Source: Furcasterigmium furcatum (Eukaryota > Ascomycota > Sordariomycetes > Glomerellales > Plectosphaerellaceae). Taken from it: a stretch of DNA of 64,000 nt. Each line of letters opens with the position of its first letter. The first letter of the stretch is position 1. The notes under the pieces are model-generated. The model worked only from the letters and a program-made list of their open reading frames with translations. It was not told the DNA's origin and did not search any database. Made by a program: the position numbers and the translations under genes. Below, in pieces: positions 9,879 to 21,904 of the stretch. The stretch covers positions 971,088-1,035,087 of the forward strand of contig BCIA01000005.1 of assembly GCA_001599815.1 (NCBI GenBank). Reading direction: 5' to 3'.

Positions 9879-11076
9879 TCAGCGCCAAGTGGTATCGACA
9901 ACGACGCTCTGCGCACAGCTGCGAGGGACCGTGTAAGACCGGTTGGGGTCGCTCTCCCACCGAACCTGCCCGTTTGACTGCACATTGATGTACTTGTACT
10001 GGAAGGTCGTTCCTGCAGGAAGCGTGATGGTATGGCTCCAGAGGGGTCTCGAGCTGGTGTACCCAGAGGCCGAGAGGGCCGGTGCGGAAGCCGGGCTCCA
10101 GTTGCCCAGCTGGGGAATAGATCCCGCAATCTTGATGGTCTGGCCGGGAACGGTGGTCACGAGCTCGTTGAACGTGACGGCCACGTTGCTGGCGATGGTG
10201 CAGTCGGTGGCCGTGGGCCTTGCCGATGAGCTGGTCGTCGTCGGGTTGGGGTTCGGGTTTCCTCCGCCGGAAATGCGAATGTCTGCGCAGCTGAGATAGA
10301 TCTGGGGAGTCTGGAAGGCGTTCCACTTGAACGAGAGCAGCGTGTGCTCAGACACGTAGTCGGGGATCCTGATCTGCTTGGTGACCTTGTATCCTCCCGC
10401 GATGGACGTGTAGCAAGATCCGATGGGGGCGTTGTCGACTCCCTGGCATCCCCGGCGGCTGCCGGCGTCAAAAGCATTGCAGGTGAACCAGTCATTGCGC
10501 CAGCAAGGCTGTCCGGGCTGGCAGTCAGGGCTGTATCCGCAGGACTGGCCAGACACATCGGTGCAGGGCAGCGTTCCCTCCTCGAAGCAGTCTTCCGCTT
10601 CCTGCTTCTCGGCCTCAGTTGGAAGGTAGCCGGGGGTGATCAGCTTGTTGACGATGTCTTGATCCTGGCAAATGCGGTAGGCGAACATGCCGCCATGGTC
10701 TCCGTTGTTGTCAACGCACCACTCGACCGTGACGGTCTGTCCCGGGCTGTATGTGACGACCGGGGCAGAGCCCCAGGCGCTTCCAGGCTGGTTATAGTCG
10801 ACAGAAACACGGGCGTTGTAACCGCATGGTCCGCTACGTCCCACGACGGCTTGGTCCAGGCCCGGCCAGGCGTGGACGGGCTCAAGAATCGTACACTCGG
10901 GACAGGTATCAATGCCGGCCTGGGAGAGTGTTAGTTTGACTTCGATATGAACAAAACTGGGACAGTGGATTCACCTCTTGACCCAGGCGAGTTCTGCTCT
11001 TCGGGATGGTGAGGTATCCATGACCGAGAACGGATGATGCCAGGCTCAAGGCCGAGAGGATTCCGGAAGTCTTCAT
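9879..11076 (-). CDS. Starch-active lytic polysaccharide monooxygenase, AA13 with CBM20
   Basis: Two exons on the minus strand, 11076-10975 and 10919-9879, 380 aa. The donor is GTGAAT and the acceptor CCCAG; phase is kept. The signal peptide ends before HGYLTIPKSRTRLG, so mature His1 (residue 19) is free to form the copper histidine brace. The second brace His lies in GDHGGMF, residue 109, which is position 91 of the mature protein as in characterised fungal AA13. Many cysteines and the CGYNARVSVDYNQP block match AA13. A Pro/Thr/Ser linker (GGGNPNPNPTTT) leads to a C-terminal CBM20 starch-binding domain (GSIPQLGNWSP, WSHTITLPAGTTFQYKY). It oxidatively cleaves starch outside the cell. A CGG-N5-CCG site upstream is shared with the alpha-glucosidase/transporter promoter. 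Confidence 0.95.
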
Positions 11077-13200
11077 GGTGATTGCCGTTGACTCGATGGG
11101 TTTCTGGAGAAGGCGAAGAGACGGTTGTGTCCTGTGCTCAGAAACATCCATTCATCGCGGCGAGCCCCTTGTACTTATCTGCGAATTGCTGAAGCCATCG
11201 TGTGAGTCTCTCCTCGCCAACTTCAACTATGGATCGGTATGAGAAGGGCCTCGAACAACGGAGCCTACCAAGCCGAACCTGTTTTCACTCACTACGATCC
11301 AGTACAGCCGAGGTGCACCCATCAGTGATGGTGACTCTAAACGGCCCTATTCTCGACGCCTTCTCCCCCAGATTTAACCGAGATCCTGAATATCCGGGGA
11401 TTGTGCAGGAAGCGCGCCACCTTGCGGAGACTCCGCCCTGGGCGTTATCTAGTGCCGGCGAATGCGCCTCGAAGCGGAAAGCAAACGCGGGGAATGCCGG
11501 TTTGTCCACGAGTGAGTGGTGCGACTCCTGGACACATCCCGGCGCCTCCTCATGCACGGCATGCCTCCGCGCTCAACGCCATGGCTTCAGTCATATTTAC
11601 ATTCGGAGCTTCTTCGGTACCCATGCCGAATGCGACAAGGTGAGTTGGGTGAGTTGCGCTGCTTTAAGCTAACCTGCTGGTGAGCGTGCAGACGATTCTG
11701 GCTGTTAAGGACTGGGCTGTCCTTATCGTACCATGTTCACTGACATCCACGAATTCTCATCGCTGCCCGACTCGCTCGATCAGCAACAATTGATCGTACC
11801 CGTGAAAGGCCTATCTACCTATATTAGAGAAGCTAAACCCCCACATCCAGCTTGCCGCTCGCAACCACTCCGCCTCCGTAAGCGAGCTGTCTCCGACAAG
11901 CATAGCGAAAAGACTACCGAGGCTGAGATCAACAAGTTTGACATCGAAGAAGAAAAAGAGCTCGGATTAGAAGGCTGTTTGGAAACGGTCGAAGGGGATA
12001 GTGTTTGACATTGAGACAGGTGCGTTGACTCGTGCTTCAGGAAGATGGACGTACAACAGCCCAGATGAAAATTCAACCTGATTGTCCTTGAGTAGCCCTC
12101 CATTGATGATCTCACCTACCTCTTTCAAGAGACAGTTCCACTTCAAAATCCCATCCATCCCTTCCTTAGGTTCTTCGCTGCAGTTTGCAACAGCCCAAGC
12201 CTCAAATTGCCTCCCAGTAGGCTGTGGACGTCGCGACCATGACGACCAAGACTCGGAACCCCCGAAAATGGTGAAATAGCGGACGCAGTCCACGGGAAGA
12301 ATGTTAATAAAGTAGACTTATAAATACAATGCAGTCACTTCTCTGAAAGCTTCTCTCCTTAATTAAGTGACGTCTCTATAAACTACTCGGGAGCAGCCGA
12401 GTGACCTCGCCTCCTTCGGGGAGCGATTCGTCAAGAAAGCCCCAAGCGTCACCGAGGAACCGATCCCCATCCGCACCCACTTCTCACCCTTAAAGCAGCG
12501 CAGTCAAGCGACTTTTTGGGTGAGCACTGGATGTAAGTTAGCCGCATACAGCGGGTGCCTTGCGTCTGGGTTATAGTGCTCGGACGCAATAAGATCAGGG
12601 TGCATTCCTCGAAATCTACGCAAAGTTGGCACGGAAGGGCCGATTCGGGTCCATGCCGGTGGAAAACGAGCACTGAGATATGATGAATCTTCCAGATCCA
12701 TCGTAGACGCAAAGTCGAGATCAAGTTGAACCAGAAGAATGGCGCACGCCACTGAAGAATATTCTCGTCACGGGGTCGAGAGTGTGATCGGGCGCCTCCG
12801 AGCTGAGCATGCAGGGCGCATCGGCTACGACGATCACGGACAGGGGCCACGGAGCACCTGACTCGACAGTCGGGCCTTTGCGTGAAAAGGCATCGGATGG
12901 AGTTCGTGTCATGGGCCCTGGGAAGTGGAACACGCAGACTGATAAGCTCGGCAATCTATTCTGCTCTGTAGCTTCACGAGCTTCTCCAAGCCGGGACTGC
13001 GTGTGTACCAGCGGAGAGGGTCATCAGGATCAGCTATCCTCCACAACACTTGTTGAACCAAGTCGAATATCGATTGACTTTCTGTATCGTGCGCCACTCC
13101 CAAACATGTTCTAGTACTTCTGGTCATCTGTGGTCTCCCTCCTTGCCAACGGGAGCACTTCTCTAATGCCGAAATCTTAGATGCTCTACCGGCCCTGCTG
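11077..13200. other. Intergenic, 2.1 kb
   Basis: Promoter of the AA13 gene and 3' flank of the RTA1-like gene. ORFs at about 11202-11672 and 11733-12008 lack any family feature and are not called. An AT-rich stretch lies near 12300-12380. Apart from the operator-like site at 11425 I see nothing certain. Confidence 0.5.
11425..11435 (-). promoter_or_regulatory. CGG-N5-CCG inverted-triplet site upstream of AA13
   Basis: CGGAGACTCCG on the plus strand, which is CGGAGTCTCCG on the minus strand, the coding strand of the LPMO. It sits 349 bp upstream of the ATG at 11076. CGG/CCG inverted triplets with fixed spacing are typical binding sites of dimeric Zn2Cys6 regulators. The identical 11-mer occurs at 31740-31750. 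Confidence 0.55.
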
Positions 13201-14324
13201 TCACGTCGATGCGTACGGGCTCGAATTCTTGCTTCCGTCCTGTTCGGGCACGCCATGTCCTGGTGTCATGGCGTATTCTTCGGCGCATGCCGCCGTGGGT
13301 TTGTGTTTCTTGCTCATGAAAGGGAAGAACACGGTTGGGTGGAACACGGTCAGCAGTCCACAGGCAATGATCATCATGGCCCCGTCCAGGCTCATGAAGG
13401 TTGCTTCGTTCTGCATGAGGGTGCTTCCCCATCCCATGGCCATCTCGGGGATTCTGGGAAGAGGGTAACGAATCAGCAGCTGTTTCCGGAAAAGAGGCGC
13501 TGGGCGCGAAGGAGATCACTGGGCAGACACTTGAAGCAAGACGAAGGGAGGAAGCGAGCTGAGACTAACCGGTAGATGCAGCGGAAGATGATTGCCATGT
13601 AGGCTGTGGCGAGACCGCCGATGAACCACGCCATCTTCTTCTTCTTCCGTTGGACTTCGGACGCAGAACCCTGCCGACAGGGCGGGAGATCTGCTTGAGA
13701 GCCCGACCACGTGTCCGATGTTGGAACGGGGCCAGTCTGAAGGGCCTGTCGTCGACGCCAGATGTATGCGAGGATCAGCCCTCCGCAGAATGTCATGTTG
13801 ACCACCTGGAAAGACACTCCAGCCAGGAGCATGTTGTTGCCAATCTTGAAGACAGATGCATCCGACCCTGCAGCGCTGGCGAGGCCGCCACCTGCAGACT
13901 GGATGCAGATCGAGATGAAGTCGGTCCCGACGAAGACCCAGGGGTAGAGGTTCGGCCGGAGGAGCGAGTGCTCCGGCCCGTACCAAAGAACGAGATGCTT
14001 GAAGGTGATGGAGATGGCCGCGGCAACAAGCGTAGGCCCCAGCACGAGGCACAGATTCTGAGCGATGAATGCTTCAAAGTTCCACGGATTCTGGGTCATG
14101 ACGCTGCGGCCAACGTAGCCGATGAACTCGAAGACCGTGCCAGCGAACAGCCAGGCGCCGAACGACCATGTCTTCCCTTTCCATAGTAGTGGTCCTTGGG
14201 CGATCAAGAAGCCGCCGAAGACGACTGCGTACGTGGCGGTGGCGCCGAGAGTAAAGTAGTCGCCGTATATTGTGAGTTCGACCGGACAGGCTGCCGAAAC
14301 TGCGTCGCAGGTCGAGTATGACAT
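13201..14324 (-). CDS. RTA1-like seven-transmembrane protein
   Basis: Two exons, 14324-13570 and 13453-13201, 335 aa; donor GTTAGT, acceptor TTCCCAG, frame kept across a split Arg codon. Seven hydrophobic segments, a short extracellular N-terminus with two Cys, and the conserved blocks FEFIGYVGR, LGPTLVAAAISITFKHLVLWYG-like and FRCIYRIPEMAMG identify the RTA1 family (lipid-translocating exporter-like; yeast members affect resistance to 7-aminocholesterol and sphingoid bases). The conserved Glu of the IPEMAMG motif is present. A basic KKKKM run lies in the last cytoplasmic loop. It probably acts in the plasma membrane; its ligand or lipid is unknown. Confidence 0.93.
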
Positions 14325-15196
14325 GGTCTTCGGCTCGCGATCGTACTTCGAGTCGGGTACCTCGGGTGTCGGGGAATGGTAGAGAAGGCGAGGTCACAGA
14401 AGTACAGTCTCAGCAACTCAAGGAGAGAAAGATTGCGATCGAGGGGACAACCCAAGATGCAGAGGAATCGACTGGAAGATGTTATTTAAACATGCCGCCG
14501 GTCCTCGTAAAGTCGCTCGCTGCGAGAAAATGAACGACCCGACGCGTCATATGAACGCTGGGCATTTGCCAGGCCTTCGTCCGGGATGGCTGTGCTGGGA
14601 AGGACTCCTTTTTATTTGAGGGTCGCGAGGCTTGGCCTCGTATGCTCACCGAGGTTTACGATTCCCGAGAAATGGCGGGGATCAGCCTCGTGCCAGTGGT
14701 TTGGGGTCGGAGTACCCAAGAACCTCCACTGCTACCACTGCTGAGTGCTGAGGCTGACTCTCTGGCAAGGCCCTGCAGGGGGTGCTGCAAGGAGAGGAGC
14801 ACTCATATCCCGTAGTCCGATGCATACTTATGGAGTGTGCTATGGGATCTTCAGGTCCCATCAGTCTACCAACCTGATGCTATCCGTCGGCATGGAGAAT
14901 CCAATGGATGGCCACCTTTCCTTGGTATTTTTTACACTTCTTGGAGGCATAATTTCTGGCTTGATTACCCTTGCAATTAAATGCAGAGAAGCCTGGCCAA
15001 GTCGTCCACATCCAGTCGCAGTCGGCGTGTTGGCGCTGGCCACCTCGGCGGCCATGTTGGTTTCGTCCAAAACTGCGACCAACCTGCGCCACCCTCCACA
15101 CGAGGAGGCAGCCATCTCTTATAATTGCCTCCAGCTTTTCTCCAATTGACGGAATGATGCCATTCTACCTCTTGAACCTCTTCAAGCCGATCGAAG
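14325..15196. other. Intergenic between divergent genes
   Basis: 5' flanks of the RTA1-like gene (minus) and the PD-(D/E)XK-like gene (plus). An ORF near 14892-15149 could encode a short hydrophobic peptide with one membrane segment, but no supporting feature was seen, so it is not called. Confidence 0.45.
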
Positions 15197-18100
15197 ATGA
15201 CGGTGACCGACTTGGAGGCTCGCCAGAAGCTGGCGAGGCAGTATCGAATCACTTTTGTCGGAGAAAAGAGACCGTGGCCAATACCGGACCGTCATCGGAC
15301 AACTTTTGGACAAGTCCAGAGCTTGAAAGACAAGAAGTACGACGAGTATGCAAATGATTCGAATGTGGCGAGGGATGAGCCGTGGAAAGGCGAAATCAAG
15401 TCGTTGGCACTTGAACTTGTCGAGAAAGCCAGCCGCTGCAGCCAACGCAACGAATCAAGCTGGAGGTTGGCCTGCGAGCCCTTGATCTTGGGCCGGCTTT
15501 CCGCGGAAGTCTGTTGGTAAGATTCAAACCTCTCCCAGTGCTGGTCTGTGCCATCTGACACCCTCAAGTCGCAGGTGCCGAAAACGACTCTGGCGATCTG
15601 AAATTGAGGCAAGGCGAGATGGTGACACCAATGTCGCCAACGGGCTCCGAGAACGCCAAAAGGTCCGCGAACCTTGCCGATGTCCCCGAGTCACCCGCTC
15701 GGACGACCTGTAAGTGTTCCCTGCCATATATGTCTGGAACTTTGAACTGATTTATCATAGCTTCGAGGCCACAGGGCTGAATGCGATTTTTGGAGGTCGA
15801 TCAGACGAGGAGGTTCATCACAGCCCCGAAATAACGACCAAGCTCAACAAAAAGGAGCGGCCTGACGCCGTCTTTGGTCTTCGAATGACCAGAAACATTG
15901 AAAATCTCCTCTACGACCAAGTCAAGCCGCATTTGCATGACGAGGAAGACGTTCAGCAGGTCCAAGAAGCAGTCCAGCTTGACAAGCACCCCCTCAGCCA
16001 GACAGGCGATCCAGTCCTGTTCCCATTTTTGGTTCTCGAGGCCAAATCGTCTTCTTCCTCGGACGATTGGGAATCCATCAAAATGCAGACGGCTTTCTGC
16101 ATCCGAACACTTTTGGAGACGCAGAGTCGCATCTCAACAGCCACTGGGTCGCAGTCACAGTGGAAGAACGGACCCATGGTGTGGTTTCTCGCCAATCGAG
16201 GAGAGAACTGGTATGTTTCGCTGGCATATACAGAAACTGTTCGGCCAAAGGCTGGTGCAGTTGGCACTATTGAATATGTAAGTTGGATCTCAAGCGACCT
16301 CCAATGAATCTACATACTAACAGCTCGGAGCGAGTGGTGAATCTCTGGCAAGGCTCCATTCTTCAACGAGATGGGGCTTTGCAGCTGCTGCTTTTGGTCG
16401 ACTATATCTTCGACTGGGCTCGAGATGTCTTTCGGCACGATGTTATCCGAGAGTTGCGAACACTCGCTTCGGGCGAGAATGACAGCGCCAGCTCCGTGTA
16501 TGTTGACTCGGACATCTTTTCCACACTTCAACCTGGCGCCCATCAGATTTCTTTTACGCGGCATTCAAGCGAAGAACAAGACGACACGGAAGCTGAGAGA
16601 CAACTGCAACGAAATTGGATGAAGTACGATTCGAAAGATGGAGTCATTCGCCACGCAAGCCTCGTGGAAACCAAGTATGTTGGTGTTTTGGTCAACAAAG
16701 ACAACATGAGCACACTACTCCAGTCGACAGAGTTCAAGTGGCTCCAAAAAGTCTGCCGGGATTTGTTCCCCTATCTGGAAAACGCGATCTTACTGACAGC
16801 ATCGGACTTGGTTGGCATTGAGGAGATATGGACCGGGACACGACGCAGGGGTCCGGTGTCTTGGGTCGGCCGGAATGACCAGGATTCTTATTACGTCGTC
16901 ATGGGCTCTTACACCTATCTGACATCCCAGTGGCACATTGTGCGCGAGCTCTACACTTTCTCTATCGCTCAAGACTGCTGGCCTTCCTTCTTCTCGGCAA
17001 CGGGGCTGCTCGAAAAGCGCCGACCACGGCTACCTGAACGCCCAGAGATATGGCAAAGCAGTGATGCTCTGCGATTGATCAGAAGGATGTTGGCCGGAAC
17101 ACCTGGACAGGTCCTTCTCATGGCCATCAATCGGAGTGCTGTACGCCTGCAAATGGGAGAAACGGACGAGGAGTCCTTGGTCCCTTGTGAGGCCAGCTTC
17201 CGTGTTCTCATTTTCTTCATATACTCAACGTTCAAAAAGGGCATCTTCGAGCCGGATGACCCCTTTATGAGAAGCTCTGCTCGACTCCATCGACAGGAAC
17301 GGCGAAAAGATGACGTTCAGCCCGTTTGGGAAACACCTGTCATCGCCTCTCCCCAAGGTTGGGTGCTGATAGTTGCGACTTGCTTCCCAATCGACAGGGA
17401 CAGAAGCAAGGCCAACAATTGCATCTACTCGACAGAGAGCGACCCAAATGTTATTGAAGAACAGACCCTCTTTCGAGACCTGAAGGATGCGTATGAGACC
17501 CAAGATACCTATCACACGACGAGACATCATGGCATCTATCGACAAAGTCCATACGCACCAACCTTCCACAGCAGGATCTGGAATCTCCAAGCCACGTACG
17601 GTGTTAATACTCAAGGATTCGCCTTTTTAGCCATGTTCAAGCACCCAGGGGTCGCCATACCCATCACGCAAGGATCTTCGAGACCCCCCAGCGGATCCGA
17701 CTCGGAATCGGGAGCACAGCTGTACCACCGAAACTTCCTCCCATGGGAAGACACCCGACCCAGCCAGGACGAGAAGAAATACCAAAGAAGACGGAAATTC
17801 TTCGTTCTGTACAAGCTTATCTCGCGCGAGATATTCTTTTGGAGGTCCATTGCAGAAGACAGAAGGGCGCGAGGTTTGTCGTGCTGCGAGTGCTGTGCGG
17901 CCGTTGGCCCCGAGCCTGTTTGCGACTCGTGTCAAGCCTTCTTGGACGACCCGAAAGGGTGGATTTGGATGAAAGACAACATGAGAGGTAGGCAGCAGCG
18001 ACTTGAGCTTGAAGTTGAGGACAGAAGATGGGGACCCAAGTGGCGTCATCTCTCGACCACGTGCCAGTACACCGGCATCATGGACATTAAAGACGAGGAT

Positions 18101-18283
18101 TGGGATTCGTTCTACCACCAGCTCATGTATGAGTCCTACGAGAACATGGAAGAGCTTGCTGATCAACTGATCGATTTTGAGGCCCCATGGTACCCCAAGG
18201 CACGGTTCCTCAAACGCAAGCGTGACGGTAACCAGAAGTTGGATGAAGAAGGGGAGACAAGTACTGAGAGGGAGACTGACTGA
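15197..18283 (+). CDS. Large fungal protein with PD-(D/E)XK nuclease-like core
   Basis: Four exons, 15197-15516, 15575-15709, 15761-16277 and 16331-18283, giving 974 aa; every junction keeps phase and the donors are GTAAGA/GTAAGT. The middle part has ERPDAVFGLRMT followed about 65 residues later by FPFLVLEAKSSSS, which is the PD...(E)xK core of restriction-like nucleases, then a helix with MQTAFCIRTLLETQ. After it comes NLWQGSILQRDGALQLLLLV, typical of a large uncharacterised Pezizomycotina family. Near the C-terminus CCECC and CDSC, 10 residues apart, could bind zinc. The last 60 residues are charged. I infer a nuclear or cytosolic nucleic-acid-related role, unproven. One arm of a diverged direct repeat begins 14 bp after the stop. 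Confidence 0.8.
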
Positions 18284-18296
18284 GAAATTCTCCGTT

Positions 18297-18460
18297 CATT
18301 CAATCAAACTTGGGTCACTTTGATGAGTACCCAGTACCGGGAGTCTTTGTATGTCCTTCGCGGTTTCAGGATCCCAAAATATATTGGTTTGCTTTGGTTT
18401 CGCCTCCAAGGATCATGAAATATGCTCTCTCGTGATCCAGCAGCCTGATCAGCCGTCCCC
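18297..18460 (+). repeat. Direct repeat, copy 1
   Basis: About 165 bp, sharing long blocks with copy 2 at 19709: TGGGTCACTTTGATGAGTAC, CGCGGTTTCAGGATCC and TCTCGTGAT in the same order and spacing. It begins in the 3' flank of the PD-(D/E)XK-like gene. It has no terminal inverted repeat or TG...CA ends that I can see. Confidence 0.8.
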
Positions 18461-19357
18461 CCGACCACTGACCTTGCGATCAGGACCGGTCCGCAGTGTG
18501 TTCAGAGAAAATGGGATGACAGAGCGTTCTGCAGTTCCTCAACACGACGCAGGATGCGGCACTTTGTAATGGCCGGGACGAGCGGGAAATCGTCCGAAGT
18601 TGTTATCGTGGGAGTGAAGACATAGTAAAACCGATTCCTCCAGTCGATCTACGCCTAGAGGACGCCATCTTGGTCCATTTCCCTTTCTTCTATTATCAGC
18701 GCACATCCCTTTAAATCCACGCCAACCATATAATTCTGAGTCTGTTTCTATATCCAGTGTCTCCTATGTCATGCTGCCGCTCAGATCTGGCCCCTCATGC
18801 CCCCCAAGGCAGATTTGACAGCTACTCATCCTTGACAGGGGAATATTGAGTGCACGCAGAAGACGCGTGTCAAATACGATTAAAACTGACCACTAGAGCT
18901 CTATTTTCGTTCCTTGCCAACATCATGTGGTGGTGAAGGGCTGTTGTGGCTTCGGCGAGCAGCTCTCTGGGAGCCGAATCGGGGCATCTCAAGAAGAAGT
19001 CGGGTCAGGCTGGAGGGTGTGGTTGATAATATAGTAGTAGGGCGCGGTTGACAACACCACCCCCGAACCTGAGATGACAACGGATGATCACCCGTTTGGG
19101 AATGTAGGATTCGGGCAGATAGCACGAGCCTAACAAGAAAACGGGTAATCATTCATTCTAGAATCTAGGGAGGAAGTGACCGAAATTGAGCTGGTGAGAA
19201 GTGTGAAGGATCAAGTCGCGGACGAGGCCATCAAACAATATAAAGGGAGCGCATCCGTCACCTCCAAGTCGATGAGACCAGTACATGGCAGGTAGCATTC
19301 TCTCCCCTTACAGTATTGAACTTTTACGTTATAACCCAACTCAAAACGTTTCTCATC
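18461..19357. other. Intergenic between the repeat and the small Cys-rich candidate
   Basis: No gene recognised. It contains the promoter of the small secreted candidate, with a TATA box at its right end. Confidence 0.5.
19239..19244 (+). promoter_or_regulatory. TATA box of the second small secreted candidate
   Basis: TATAAA in CAATATAAAGGG, 119 bp upstream of the ATG at 19358. Confidence 0.55.
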
Positions 19358-19640
19358 ATGAGGGTCGCAACCCTCCTCTCCGCCCTCGGCCTCGCCAGCG
19401 TGTCGCTCGCTGGTCTCATCCCCAAGGAACGACAGCGGTCACCTTTTCGAGCGTATGCTGTCCCAGTCATTGATAAAGAAGGCTTGAGCTCTGAGGACAA
19501 TCATATCTGATACTTCTGCAGGGCAATGCCATCCCACTGGCGTCGACAACTGTCGAAGGGCCTGCCATAGAGCAAATGGCCCAGGACAAAAGCTCAACCG
19601 CTGCTTGCAGTGCTGCACCAGGACTTGCACCATGTGCTAG
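19358..19640 (+). CDS. Small cysteine-rich secreted candidate, splice phase unresolved
   Basis: The first part has a good signal peptide (MRVATLLSALGLASVSLAG) after a TATA box. The distal part, read in one frame up to the TAG at 19638, carries eight Cys in about 39 residues and ends in MC. The only good intron (donor GTATGC at 19453, acceptor CTGCAG at 19521) joins these two parts one nucleotide out of phase and would end in an early stop. So either a less usual donor is used or a one-base change has broken the gene. The layout resembles the gene at 9235 (signal peptide, short exon 2, Cys-rich end). No homology recognised. Confidence 0.45.
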
Positions 19641-19708
19641 GAAGTGGCTGACATGAAGTGGGCGATTGTGTCATCAAGTGCGGCAGATTGATCGAGGAGT
19701 TCTCAGTG

Positions 19709-19886
19709 CATTCTAATCAAGTTTGGGTCACTTTGATGAGTACCCAGTACTGGCACGAGTAGTATGTGTGTTATTTCGCGGTTTCAGGATCCAAAAATAT
19801 CTCGATTTGCTTGGGTTTCGTCTCCAAGTATTATTAAATATGCTTTCTCGTGATGGAATCTGATATCCAGCTGCGCTGGCCGTCCT
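19709..19886 (+). repeat. Direct repeat, copy 2
   Basis: Diverged copy of the element at 18297-18460, same orientation, about 1.4 kb downstream and 69 bp after the stop of the small Cys-rich candidate. Differences include several C/T and G/A changes and short indels. Confidence 0.8.
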
Positions 19887-20055
19887 TACACGCCGTGGAG
19901 CCCCCAGATACAATGAAAACAGAGATGTGATGGTACCACGGGGCCAACCTGAAACTTTTCATATCGTAAGAATACATTTAAATTGTACAAGATACGCTGT
20001 TGTCTTTGTCGTCAGAGCAGCAGAGCGTGCGAGCAGTGCAGTGGTCTCGTACAAG

Positions 20056-21179
20056 TTAGCTCGTCTTGCGCCATCCGTTCTCCTCGTGCGCTGCCTGGAT
20101 GAGTCTCAGCCCCTTCTCGAAGACTTCCATCTTCTTCGCCCACGGCACCACATAATTCGGAACTGCAACTCGTCAGCATGATATGCCCATCATCCGAGGC
20201 TTTCTTCGGCAGACTTACCGTCGAGATAGCCGTGAAACTCATCCGCCACGTACTCAATGTCGAGGGAATGCTCCGTGTCGCCAGTCTTCTTGCACTCCTC
20301 TTGCACCCTCGCGCCGAAGTCCAAGATCTCCTTGTTCAGAACGTCAAGCCTCGGCATAACGATCAGCATCCGCTTGGGCAGGGTATGCAGCGGCGCGAGT
20401 CCCGGATTCATGCGCGGGCTCTTCCCCGTCGTCGCCCTGTCCGGACCGGGGTAGGACGCGAATAACACCTCGAGGAACGACAGGGCGTTGAAGGGCATGT
20501 CATCGGGGCGGGGCTTCTCCCACGGCGGCGTCAGCGCGTCCAGCACCGGGTAGAAACCGACATAGGCCTTGATGGCCGTGGGGGCTGGCGCGTGGCACGC
20601 GGGCTGCTGGGTGGCCGCGAGAACGAGGGTGCCGCCAACCGAGATTCCGGAGACGGTCATGAGGTTGGGGTCTGCACCGTAGCGACTGGCCGCGTTCTCG
20701 TGGAGCCAGGCGATGGCGGCATCGACGTCGTCTGGGCCGGCCGGGAACGGGTGGACGGGGGCCAAACGGTAGGACAGCGAGACCACCACTGCGCCGGTCC
20801 GCTTGGCGACGAGATCGCACCACGGGACGCTGGCATCGGGGTAGCCGCCGATGAAGCCGCCGGCATGTCCGTCGATGTGGAGCGGCCTCAGAGGCTGTGC
20901 CTCGTCGGTGCGCTTGTCGGTTCTCCGGTTCTTCGGTGCATTGTAGACGAGGACTCGAACCTCACGCCCGGGAGCGACGGGAATGTAGTCGACCTTGAAG
21001 GGGCGCCGGAACAGGTACGGAGGGAACGTGGTGAGGGCCAGCATGAAATGCAAGGGCTGGAAGGCTAGAAGTCGCCATCGGAGGCGCCAAGGTAGGTGGC
21101 GGCCATACCACAGGGCGTCGAGAGCAGGGCGAAAGAAGACGGAGGTAAAATGCTTCAGCGGGCGGAGGAATGTCGCCAT
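20056..21179 (-). CDS. Alpha/beta-hydrolase fold-3 (HSL family) esterase/lipase
   Basis: Two exons, 21179-20219 and 20162-20056, 355 aa; donor GTAAGT, acceptor TTGCAG, phase kept. The N-terminus has one or two hydrophobic segments (FMLALTTFPPYLF), so it may be membrane-associated. HSL-type features: an oxyanion motif HIDGHAGGFIGG (usually HGGGF; here the second Gly is Ala), nucleophile Ser180 in SGISVGG, a PRLDVL segment in the position of the catalytic Asp, and EFHGYLD with the catalytic His. The second exon supplies the usual C-terminal helix (VPWAKKMEVFEKGLRLIQ). It probably hydrolyses small esters or lactones; the substrate is unknown. Confidence 0.88.
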
Positions 21180-21904
21180 CGGATGGATCTGCGAGGAGGC
21201 GGAAGGGTCATGAGTTTCGTGATGAGAGAGTCGTTTGCGTCGCCGTCTCGCACAAGATAGATGGCGATTTCTTCATCTTATAAGTGATGTTCTGTTTGCT
21301 TGATGCGAAACGGTCACCAGGTGATGTGATAAAGAGACAATGACAAAGATACGACGCTTGCAGCCGCTGTCGAATTATACGACCCGTGCGTCCGTTGATG
21401 GTGAACCAGCCAATAGAAGGCCCGTCCACTGACACCGGCAGACGGCTTAAGTGCCACAACCAACGGCTTGGGACGGTGCGGCACTGGACTGATGGCAATT
21501 CGGGGTAAGATCGGGGGGATTCTTCATTCCTTGTCCAAACGGAGCGGGTGAATAAGGCCCGAGACGTCAGTTGCTTTAGGAGCATCGGGAAGCTGGTCGT
21601 TGGGTCGCACCAATTCAACTGAAGTCGTCGACCGAACGGAATTGAAGATGTGAGGTCTTAAAATCCTCTGCCGGCCCTTGACAATGGGGGAAATGCCGTG
21701 ACATGATCGACCTACTGCCGCCGGCTAATATGCCCAGAAGAGGTCAACGCGGAACCTCAAACACCATGCCCGTGCGACCCCCGTAAAGAACACATTGGCA
21801 GAAGCTTGAGATCATCGACAGCTTCACTCTTCACATCAATTGCATTCGGGGAGTTTGGGGCAAACTCGGCTGCTTCAACGTCACCGAAGCATCCTCAAGC
21901 GACC
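21180..21904. other. Intergenic between divergent genes
   Basis: 5' flanks of the esterase (minus) and SET protein (plus). No gene or repeat seen. Confidence 0.5.

Noticed and set aside
11202..12008. ORFs between the AA13 and RTA1-like genes
   Set aside because: No signal peptide, domain or consistent introns.
14892..15149. Small ORF with one hydrophobic segment
   Set aside because: No family, no clear promoter or homology cue; could be chance.
18297..19886. LTR retrotransposon or solo LTR pair
   Set aside because: The two repeats lack TG...CA ends and a visible target-site duplication, and no reverse transcriptase, integrase or gag-like frame lies between them.
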